From NCBI GenBank assembly GCA_030374735.1, contig JASCIV010000102.1, positions 1-46,597 on the forward strand: a stretch of 46,597 nt of DNA, written 5' to 3'. Each line of letters opens with the position of its first letter. Position 1 is the stretch's first letter. The stretch comes from Gracilaria caudata. Lineage: Eukaryota > Rhodophyta > Florideophyceae > Gracilariales > Gracilariaceae. The notes under the pieces are model-generated. The model was not told where the DNA came from, did no database searches, and saw nothing but the letters and a program-made list of their open reading frames with translations. A program made the position numbers and the translations under genes. Shown here in pieces: positions 9,331-17,184 of this stretch.

Positions 9331-11538
9331 ATGAGCCCCTTCGCGTTAAGAACCCTAATGAGACTCAACTACCGGTACTGCATACTTCTGTACTATCTTC
9401 TCCTCTTTCTCGTGCCAGCAACATGTGTAAAATTTCAAAACCCCATCGAAGCACCAGACCACCAAGCCCACGCCAAACCAGGTGGACCATACCTCTCCGT
9501 CGATTGGAACGGTGACGGAATGAATGCAGTTACACTCGACGCAACCCAATCACACACCCATTACTTTGATCACGGACCTCCCCCAACAAGCGGCAGCATC
9601 GTCAAATATCAATGGTTCAGTATTAACTCTGGCGCGAAGATTCTAGAAACAAAATCCCCTTACCTCTCAGCCAATTTCTTCCTTGGCGTTACTGTTCTCA
9701 AGCTCATCGTTACGGATAGTACTGGTGATGAAGCAAGCGCATATACGTATGTTCAAGTACGACAACCTCACCCTGGGGAGAATCTACCACCGTATATTGC
9801 GTCTATTCAACCCCAAAGTGGCGGCACACATGGTGGTACAGTCGTTACCGTTAGAGGAGTTGGGTTTTACAATAATCCTCATGTTTATTTCGCTGACGAG
9901 CTTATTCAACCCCATATCGTCAGTGATGCCGAGCTTAATTTTCGTGTCCCTTCTGTCAAAGAACCTAAATCTGTAAATGTTTATGTCACAACAGGATTCG
10001 GTACAAGCGCCCAGGACGTTCAGTTCACTTACGTTGCCTCCCAAGAAAGTCCCATCAAGTTCCGAGCGACTTATGTCAAGGCTCAGGATGGCAGAGAATA
10101 TAACCTTGCACAGCTTACAACCTTCAAACTTGGACCAGATACTCGATATTATGCAGGTTCTCTGAACGGCTTTATTCATGTTCTGGACATCGATGACTCG
10201 CAGGTCGTTCGCACTTCTTGTGCCTCCGACAATGCGGGTGAGGGGCGTTCGATACTTGGTTTGGCATTCAATCCACGAGAGCATGAGTCATTGCGAGTGT
10301 ACGTATCCACATCTTCCTTGTTCTGGCGTTCAAAGGGCAAGCATTTAGACTGGGACAACGGGAAGATTGAGGTTTGGACGACTGAGGAAAGCGAGTGCCT
10401 ATCTTTTGAACAGAATCTCGTTACGGGGTTGCCAGTATCAGCAAATGATCATGCTGTGAACAACTTAGTGTTCACGAATGATGGAGCGTTACTGACAGCA
10501 ATCGGAGGTTCGACCAATGCTGGCGTTCATACTCATGGTGATAAGATTGGAGGCATACCCGAATCCCCTTTATCCGGAGCTGTTTTGCGCTTTGATCTTA
10601 ACGTTGTCGACTTTGATGGAAACATCAAATATTCAGGACGAGAAGACCCTGGCACTGCTCACGTTATTTCAGGCACTGTTGAGGTGTTTGCCTCAGGTCT
10701 GCGAAACGTATACGGGCTTGCTAGACATTCGAATGGCGGCTTGTACGGCTTAGACAATGGACCAAACAACGGCTTTGGTCCTATAGCCACTGGATGCAAC
10801 ACGGCTGGTAGACAAGACGAATTCCAAGACAAGCTTTTGTACATAACTAAAGGATCGTACTACGGGCATCCGAACTGGAACCGTGCTCGAGATGATCCGC
10901 GGCAATGTACGTTTGTGCGAGGTGACGCAGAGGCTACAGGAGGATACTCAAAGCCCATGGCTGTATTGGAGAGCTCAACGAACGGTATTGTGGAATACAC
11001 GGCCAACTCATTCAATTCACGTTTGCGAGGACAACTTGTACTGAGCAAGCTTTCATGGAGTAAAGGAGGAAGCCTAAAACTAGCTCGATTGGACGGAATG
11101 GGCGCTTTAGCAGAACAGCCATATGAGTTGCACAACGACTCGGGGTTATCCGTTGAGGTTGGTCTGAGGGGAGAACTGTTTATGCCAAAAGTGAAACAGT
11201 CACGAATTCTGGCGATGGTCCCGGTCGAACCAGAGGCGGACGGCATAGAAATCATAACCGTAACGCCCAGACGAGGAGTCACTAGCGGCGGCAATTTTGT
11301 GACAATCAATGGCGTAGGCCTTGATGACAGCGTGAGGATTTACTTTGGGGGCATTGAGTGCACGAATTACAAAGACTATGCTTCGGATGGAAGAAGTGTA
11401 CAATGCAGAGTACCTACATTTCAAGGAGGCTTGAAGGCTGTTTCGGTAGTGGGCGTCAAAGGCTTGCTTCGAACAACTCCGTCAGGGCAAGGTGAGTATG
11501 AATACATGGACGACCCGGTCGAGGTGTTCTTGCTTTAA
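9331..11538 (+). CDS. Secreted PKD-TIG-beta-propeller-TIG protein (glucose/sorbosone dehydrogenase-like)
   Basis: 735 aa from the first in-frame ATG; the frame extends 5' only to a TTG. A second ATG at 9358 starts a better-shaped signal peptide (MRLNYRYCILLYYLLLFLV, cleavage near ATC). In order: a PKD/Ig-like segment (about 45-145) containing GGPYLSVDW and LIVTDSTGDEASAYTYVQV; a first IPT/TIG domain (about 155-235, IASIQPQSGGTHGGTVVTV); a six-bladed propeller of the soluble quinoprotein glucose/sorbosone dehydrogenase type (about 250-630) with ILGLAFNP, VEVFASGLRNVYGLARH and GSYYGHPNWNRA; and a second TIG domain (about 640-725, ITVTPRRGVTSGGNFVTI). The whole is probably extracellular or cell-wall associated, combining adhesion folds with a possible sugar-oxidising or purely structural propeller. 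Catalytic competence cannot be judged here. No introns. Confidence 0.75.
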   Translation: MSPFALRTLMRLNYRYCILLYYLLLFLVPATCVKFQNPIEAPDHQAHAKPGGPYLSVDWNGDGMNAVTLDATQSHTHYFDHGPPPTSGSIVKYQWFSINSGAKILETKSPYLSANFFLGVTVLKLIVTDSTGDEASAYTYVQVRQPHPGENLPPYIASIQPQSGGTHGGTVVTVRGVGFYNNPHVYFADELIQPHIVSDAELNFRVPSVKEPKSVNVYVTTGFGTSAQDVQFTYVASQESPIKFRATYVKAQDGREYNLAQLTTFKLGPDTRYYAGSLNGFIHVLDIDDSQVVRTSCASDNAGEGRSILGLAFNPREHESLRVYVSTSSLFWRSKGKHLDWDNGKIEVWTTEESECLSFEQNLVTGLPVSANDHAVNNLVFTNDGALLTAIGGSTNAGVHTHGDKIGGIPESPLSGAVLRFDLNVVDFDGNIKYSGREDPGTAHVISGTVEVFASGLRNVYGLARHSNGGLYGLDNGPNNGFGPIATGCNTAGRQDEFQDKLLYITKGSYYGHPNWNRARDDPRQCTFVRGDAEATGGYSKPMAVLESSTNGIVEYTANSFNSRLRGQLVLSKLSWSKGGSLKLARLDGMGALAEQPYELHNDSGLSVEVGLRGELFMPKVKQSRILAMVPVEPEADGIEIITVTPRRGVTSGGNFVTINGVGLDDSVRIYFGGIECTNYKDYASDGRSVQCRVPTFQGGLKAVSVVGVKGLLRTTPSGQGEYEYMDDPVEVFLL

Positions 11539-11911
11539 CTCAAATTCGGGTAGACTAGAAGGTGCTGTTGACACGGGTGACATATCTCTGTAATTCAAAC
11601 AGCTTTGAAAGGGAAAGGAAATATGAACTTCGGTGCAGTGTGTCTTTTCTAACATTGGCACGGCGAATCCTTAGCATGAGAGGATATTAGAGGAAGGTTA
11701 ATCTCCACTTATCAAACGCATTAAGATGATAGAAGCTTCAACAAAACTTAGATACTCTGTATGATTGCTTCATTCATCACTTGTTGCTATACATGCAAAC
11801 GAAGTCTCGTTTCATGCGGCGCTAACTAAATTGACGGAAAACAAATGTACCACCATGGGCACGCTCCATCATGAACTGATGCTATGTCAGTTATACAAAC
11901 GGTAAGCTATA
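11539..11911. other. Convergent spacer
   Basis: 373 nt between the 3' ends of the propeller gene (+) and CHMP5 (-). AT-richer than the genes, with no ORF or RNA signal that I can see. Confidence 0.5.
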
Positions 11912-12604
11912 TTAGTATCTTTGCGCCGGTAAGCCCTGAGGCGGTTCGTAATTGGGCCGCACAGCAGTCGAACTTGCAGCGGAGGTCGGGGGAACTGGCT
12001 GCAAATAACTCGGAGCAGACAGACTATCGCCAGCAGCATAATTGAGAGCGTCTTCTTCAAGCTCATTCAACTCAGCTTCCAAAGCAGACTCATCGACGTA
12101 GTCAACGTCATACGAACGACCAAGAACCTCTTGAACCTCATTTGCATCATTCAACGCATCCTGCATTTCGTCTTGAAGCTCTTCAATCTGATCGATATCA
12201 ATATGTTGTTGCGCCTTGCGCAACTCCTGATTCGCGGCCTGTAGGTTTTGCACCATGGCCATGTTATCCTGCTGCATGTATTTGACATCTCGAACCTGTT
12301 CCAAGTTAAAGGTGGCATTGGCATTCATTGCAGCACGTTGCTCTAATGACTTTTTCTGTTTCATCGCTTGCAAGGCTCGGCGCTTGTACATGGAGTGCGT
12401 GCTGGTTCCTGGACGGCAACGTTGCATTTCGCGCTTGTAGTTGAGAATATCTGCATCGACCTTTCGAATCCTGGCCTCCAGACTAGTGTTGCGTAGTTCG
12501 GAGTTGTGGATCGCCTCATCCATGGAAGGGCCCTGGGGCTCACGACGAGGAGGCTGCACATAGGGTGCGTTGACAATTTGCGGTTGTTTTCCAAAAAGCC
12601 CCAT
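11912..12604 (-). CDS. VPS60: ESCRT-III subunit CHMP5/VPS60
   Basis: Snf7-family coiled-coil protein acting late in ESCRT-III membrane remodelling with the LIP5/VTA1 regulator of VPS4. 230 aa, close to the family length. The start at 12604 gives MGLFGK, the amphipathic N-terminus typical of the family; the open frame runs further only to a non-ATG codon. The basic half includes MYKRRALQAMKQKKSLEQR. The most diagnostic block is IDQIEELQDEMQDALNDANE followed by VQEVLGRSYDV and the acidic DESALEAELNELEEDAL, which match CHMP5 rather than other CHMPs. The C-terminus is Pro/Ser-rich and short. Single exon. Confidence 0.9.
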   Translation of the reverse strand: MGLFGKQPQIVNAPYVQPPRREPQGPSMDEAIHNSELRNTSLEARIRKVDADILNYKREMQRCRPGTSTHSMYKRRALQAMKQKKSLEQRAAMNANATFNLEQVRDVKYMQQDNMAMVQNLQAANQELRKAQQHIDIDQIEELQDEMQDALNDANEVQEVLGRSYDVDYVDESALEAELNELEEDALNYAAGDSLSAPSYLQPVPPTSAASSTAVRPNYEPPQGLPAQRY

Positions 12605-13510
12605 GGTAAAAGCTGCAGGAAGATGTGAGATGGGCAAAGTTGTTATCGAAGGAGAGGATAGTCAGCAGTTCTTAATAAGGTGTCTGCCTTGTGCTGGTGA
12701 TACAGTTAGTGACGCGGGGGGAAGTGCTGTGAGTCGGAGGTGAGGCGAGGCGCTTAAGACGCTGTGTTCCAAGCGAAGACGAGCCGCTGAAATCTACCTC
12801 AGCACTGACGTTGTACATACAACAAGGTTTCCAGCTGCACTAAAAAATAGGGACCGCTGGATAAATTCGGGGGCGCAGTAGAGCGAAAAGTCGGCGAACT
12901 ATCTCACAGGGCCATTTAAGGATAGAGTTCTATCTAAAAGCCTCTCAAAAGTCAATTGAGGGCCCACAGAGTACGCTTGTAAGGCGATAAGCTACAAAAG
13001 AAGGCATTGCGGTCCGGAAACGAACGGTACAGCAATGCAGAGGCTGGTTAGAAGGTGAAATAACACGTTGCGCACGCCAGTAGCGGCCAATCAGAACTTT
13101 TGTTCCATTGTGTAAGCATAGCTGCATTGCTGGTTGGAAGGTAATACCCTTTTACAATTCTACACGTCTTAATCGAACTCCGTATTTATATGAGTATCCT
13201 AGCCTAGTTATGGCATACTGTAGAGCGCTTCTATTTCAAGAAACGCTCTCACTAGGAGGAAGGCGAAGGCCAGTACCCTTTCAGAGAGCTTACTCACGAA
13301 ACTGCAAGGCTCTTCCTTGCAGTATCACTCCTGGTTCAGAAGATTATGCGGAACAGAAACGCATGTATGATAAGAAGAAGAAGACGTCTCCTTTTCTCTT
13401 TTCCATCAAACAGAATAGGGTCATCAACCTTCGAAACACACAATATAGAGAGCTGTCAGTAATCCAACCCACAGCATCTCTTTGTTTAAGATCTTGACAG
13501 AAGCAAACGA
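12605..13510. other. Spacer upstream of CHMP5 with doubtful + ORF
   Basis: Includes the CHMP5 5' flank. A 95-codon ATG ORF on + (13210-13497, MAYCRALLFQETLSLGG...) is basic and resembles nothing; it lies antisense to a possible second exon of the small secreted protein gene. I do not call it as a gene. Confidence 0.35.
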
Positions 13511-13876
13511 TTAACTCACTTTGTATTTCTCAACGAGTTCATGAATGTAATCTTCGGATGAAGTATCAAACAACAGTTTATCCACATCATTTTCACTTCC
13601 AAGATCTCGATAAAACGAACCCCGTAGTCTATTCAAAAACGAATTCATTTTCATGCGTGAAAACGCGGCGGAGACGATGTTCACACCTCCTTGACCTTCA
13701 TTGGCGCATTTCCTGTACAGAACTCTCTTATAATTTACTGTTCGAGAGCCATTGACGAAATGCACTCTTCCAACAAAGGGCCCCTCTTCTTTTCTTTCGG
13801 CGATAGAATTCGTGTCACAACCCCTCTCGCTTACGGAGATTGTGAGAAAGCTGAGCAAGAGAACTGCAACAAGCAT
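13511..13876 (-). CDS. Small secreted protein of unknown function, possibly spliced at its 3' end
   Basis: From the ATG at 13876 the protein begins MLVAVLLLSFLTISVSERG, a compact signal peptide, then a polar Cys-poor body with FVGRVHFVNGSRTVNYKRV and SSEDYIHELVEKYK. A TA-rich run at 13933-13943, 57 nt upstream on this strand, fits a TATA-like element. The open frame ends KYKVS-stop, where VS-stop is encoded by GTGAGTTAA, a good donor sequence. A 3' exon is therefore possible: the minus-strand acceptors at CTGACAG or TCGAAG both stay in frame and add about 40-50 residues, with a hydrophobic end LLLLIIHAFLF before a stop, which would make it membrane anchored. No homologous family recognised. 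Confidence 0.5.
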   Translation of the reverse strand: MLVAVLLLSFLTISVSERGCDTNSIAERKEEGPFVGRVHFVNGSRTVNYKRVLYRKCANEGQGGVNIVSAAFSRMKMNSFLNRLRGSFYRDLGSENDVDKLLFDTSSEDYIHELVEKYKVS

Positions 13877-14935
13877 ACTGGGATGCAAAACCCGTCCCTG
13901 GCCGAGATCCTGAGTCGGAGAACAAATGCATCTATATATATATCAGTGTTCTAGGAAAACCAATCAAGCATGCGGTTACAACTTTCTACAAGGGTCACGT
14001 TTTTGTTACCCGATTTGGAAGAAACCTCTTTTCCGCTTTGGGTTGATGGCAAAATCAAACGGGTATTGTATGAAGCAGAGTGATGAGGGCTTTTGCACAA
14101 CACAGGTTTGTCTAGGGCAACTCAACAAGTCAAGAGAAGGAGAGGAATTCAGGGGCGCTTGCATCCCATTGATTCATTGATCTCAATCAATTTTCCCTGC
14201 TCATCTCCTGTCACCTGTGTACTAGCTAAGAAAGGCTAGAATGCTACGGTACTAGCGAACATTAACTTTTCAAAAGGAATAGACCTCTTTGAGCATTTTC
14301 GTGTGAAGGATGAGTTATCTTCAGCTCGAATGATCATGGTTTTGAGCTGAATATATTGGGCAAGCGAGCAACCTTTTGAAGTGGATCGTAGCTTCTGGCT
14401 TCGATGATAGTAGGGGGTTTGAATTAGACGTGTTCGACCCCATGCATGTACTGGTCATATCGACCTAAAGATTTCACGCGACATCAATCATTGATGATGG
14501 TAATTTACTGTTGGCAAAAGAGTTATAGATATTTCGTTTGTGTGCAAGGACTGCAAGCTGAAAGCTCAAGGAGACTTTCTGAGTAACAGTCAGAGAGAAT
14601 ACACGCTTGTGTCGAATTGATTCTTAAAAGTGATAAGCGTTGGAGTGCCATTCTGATTAACACACTCGATATTTGTTCGGATGATAGCAATACTCTGGAC
14701 TCTGCGAAGCATCGGGAATAGACGTTCTTGACCCAAGCGCATTCAGAAGTACCTTGCTCATGTCCGTTCAGTGCACTACGCATTTTCACGGTTCCTAATA
14801 TAGTCTGCAGCTTGAACCTCAACTCTCCAAAGATCTTCACCACTGATATATAATTTGCATTGCGCTGGGAGGCGTTAGATGCCATAACCATCGTCATGAG
14901 AAATTCATAATGTACAAAGCTCCCAGATCAAATGC
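13877..14935. other. Spacer with an unassigned minus-strand ORF
   Basis: A minus-strand ATG ORF of 124 codons (14523-14897, MTMVMASNASQRNANYISV...) lies 38 nt past the stop of the AAA ATPase gene. It has no recognisable domain and may be part of the 3' UTR. The remainder (13944-14522) shows no coding or RNA signal. Confidence 0.4.
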
Positions 14936-16657
14936 TCAGGTCGCCACGGATTGAGCTGGTCTTCCTATTCTCGCTCTGGTACGTTCTTGTCGGCCAACTA
15001 CATGAGGAGCTTTTCGTCGGAGTGCGGATAAGTATTCATCAAGCTTCGGCAATTCCACCTTTCTCGAACCGTGTGGGTTGTTTCTCACCAAGCTTCCTCC
15101 CTGGGTTCGTTCAGCCTCTTCGCAAACATCCAGAAGCTCTCTTCCCGAAAATCCCTCTGAATCTTGAGCTATTCTTCGCAGTTCATCCTTGGACAGATGC
15201 TTAGCGTAAAGGGCCAAAATCGCAGTTCGAGTCTCCATGTCCGGCAATGGAAACGAGACCACCACATCAAAACGGGACATGAGAGCAGGATCTATATCTT
15301 CCTTGTGGTTTGTCGCTGCCAGCAGAATGCTGTTTTGAGGGCCGTCCATTCCGTCGATGTGTCGTAAGAGCACGCTTAGGGTTCGTCTTGTTACTTCGTG
15401 AATCTCAGTAGAAGAATTACGACTAAGTCCGACGGAGTCACATTCATCAATGAAAACCACGCATTTGCCCAGCTCATTAGCCGTCTGAAGTATGTCAGCC
15501 AACTTCTTCGTTGTTTCGCCATAATACTTGCTCAAAATTGTCTCAAGGGGAACATGCACGAATGGCACTCCAATACTTGCTGCTAGTATTTTCGCTGACA
15601 TTGTCTTTCCGCAGCCTGGAGGTCCTTCATAAAGAATAGCTTTAGGCAGGTTTGATTCGAACCGTTCCCTAGTCCCTCTCACGATGGACTCGTAAACCTG
15701 TGGATGCTTTAGAGGTAATGTCAGAGTGTCATCAATCCTCTTCTTCACATCTTCATAGCCTGCCAATGCGTCCCAAGTCAAGTTGGAGGACTTTCCATCG
15801 AATACTTCCACACCCATCTCAAGCAGTTTATCCCACGCACGAGGTCGAGTATCTTTACAGTCGTAGGGAACGGAGGAGTGGGATCTTCGGGCTCTGTCTC
15901 TATCCAGGACTGTGTGTGGTCCGTAGTCCACGCTGTTCTTACCGTCTAACAGACCACCCTCATGTTGCGGGGCTGTTTGACAAATTGCGTACGCCTGGAT
16001 CAAAGCGTCAACCTCGGTCTGCGAAAAAGTTGCATTTGGGCCAACTCTCAAGAGTTCAACTGCAACAGAACTATCAAATCCACCCAGGCGGGGCACAGAA
16101 ACTTGCAATTGAAAGGCATCATGGCTGACGGTGAGCACCGTTCTTGTCGGGCTCTCGTCGATGTCCATTCGCGGTGACGGCGAACTGTCTTTCGCCAAGC
16201 CCTTGGCAAGCGTTGTCAGCAATGAGTACATGTCTGCCTTATCGGAAATGGGGAAATTGATATGAAAGGACCAAGAGTCACTTTTCTCATCTAGTGGACG
16301 TCTCGCGGCTGTAAATCCCGACTGAATCGAAAGAGACTGCTGGGCGTCTCGGAGTTGTTGCAGTAAGTTCGGCCACGTTATGCCTTGAAGCTGGGCGTCA
16401 CAGAACGCTTGTTCACATAGAGCTAGTGCAATTGCTGAAGCTGCGGTGATTGGGAGGAAAACTGGTCCGGACGCGGAATGAAATGCATTCTGAAATCTCT
16501 TCCTTGCGTACAGTGCTTTGAGGCGAATTCGAGAGATTCTTTGATGCACCAGAGGAGAAAACGCCGTGGCTAACAAGGAAGAACGAAACAAAATGCACCG
16601 CAGTCTTGCGGTGATAGATCCTAAATGCGGTGCAATGAAGCGCGCTGAAGACACCAT
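14936..16657 (-). CDS. Organelle-targeted AAA ATPase
   Basis: 573 aa from the first ATG (16657); the frame continues upstream only to TTG. The N-terminus is rich in Arg/Ser/Leu with no acidic residues for about 60 aa, like a mitochondrial or plastid presequence. It is followed by a hydrophobic stretch (about 66-82, VFLPITAASAIALALCEQ) that could anchor it in an inner membrane. Residues about 90-280 form a domain I do not recognise. The single AAA domain has LTWDALAGYEDVKKRI, Walker A GPPGCGKT (345-352), pore-type LSKYYGETTKK, Walker B VVFIDECDSVG (400-410) and PALMSRFDVVV in the second region of homology. The AAA core is of the classic clade with katanin/Msp1-like features; a specific orthologue is not assigned. 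The C-terminus is basic. A role in organelle protein quality control is inference. Confidence 0.75.
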   Translation of the reverse strand: MVSSARFIAPHLGSITARLRCILFRSSLLATAFSPLVHQRISRIRLKALYARKRFQNAFHSASGPVFLPITAASAIALALCEQAFCDAQLQGITWPNLLQQLRDAQQSLSIQSGFTAARRPLDEKSDSWSFHINFPISDKADMYSLLTTLAKGLAKDSSPSPRMDIDESPTRTVLTVSHDAFQLQVSVPRLGGFDSSVAVELLRVGPNATFSQTEVDALIQAYAICQTAPQHEGGLLDGKNSVDYGPHTVLDRDRARRSHSSVPYDCKDTRPRAWDKLLEMGVEVFDGKSSNLTWDALAGYEDVKKRIDDTLTLPLKHPQVYESIVRGTRERFESNLPKAILYEGPPGCGKTMSAKILAASIGVPFVHVPLETILSKYYGETTKKLADILQTANELGKCVVFIDECDSVGLSRNSSTEIHEVTRRTLSVLLRHIDGMDGPQNSILLAATNHKEDIDPALMSRFDVVVSFPLPDMETRTAILALYAKHLSKDELRRIAQDSEGFSGRELLDVCEEAERTQGGSLVRNNPHGSRKVELPKLDEYLSALRRKAPHVVGRQERTRARIGRPAQSVAT

Positions 16658-17184
16658 TTGTAACGATATCTTGATTGTCGAATGATGAAGTGGGCAAGGA
16701 ATGAGTTCCAAGGTCGACTGCCTGCTATACGCCGTGGCCGCGAGCTATGAAGCCTCGCGAGTGTGTTTGAGGCAAGGTGGCGCATAACGAGAGACCGGAA
16801 GCGTATTTGACGCTGGAAGCGACGGCGATGCGCTGGTGTGAACAGCGACAGAGCGGCATGCGCTTCGTTTCGCACACAGTTGTTCACGTGTCGGGACATG
16901 ATAGACTTGATGCCATTAAGAGCCATCAACAAAGCCAATCACAGCCGTTTCATGCAGATTTTTCCGCAATGGTCGCGAAACTCCGTGCCTCATGATGAGC
17001 CGATCATCGATGATCCTACTGTAACAGTTACTGCGATAAGCAGCCTCCGCTGTCGACGTGACGACTGCACGACCGTTGTAATTGTTTCGATTCTGCCTTG
17101 CCGTTGCACTGTGATGAAAGCGGGTACAGAATCATCCTGGGCTTCGAGCCATGGCTCCCCTGGCCTGTGTCGAGCATCATCGCG
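16658..17184. other. Divergent intergenic region AAA ATPase / glycosyltransferase
   Basis: 527 nt of shared 5' flank. Short frames on both strands are open but unlike any family. Confidence 0.5.

Noticed and set aside
13210..13497. 95-codon + ORF near CHMP5
   Set aside because: No homology and antisense to a possible exon of the secreted protein gene.
14523..14897. 124-codon minus ORF after the AAA ATPase
   Set aside because: Has an ATG but no domain, no signal and lies in the probable 3' UTR; left as a note only.
17098..17184. Upstream extension of the glycosyltransferase frame
   Set aside because: Starts at TTG; the ATGs at 17185 and 17197 put a short basic tail directly before the membrane helix.
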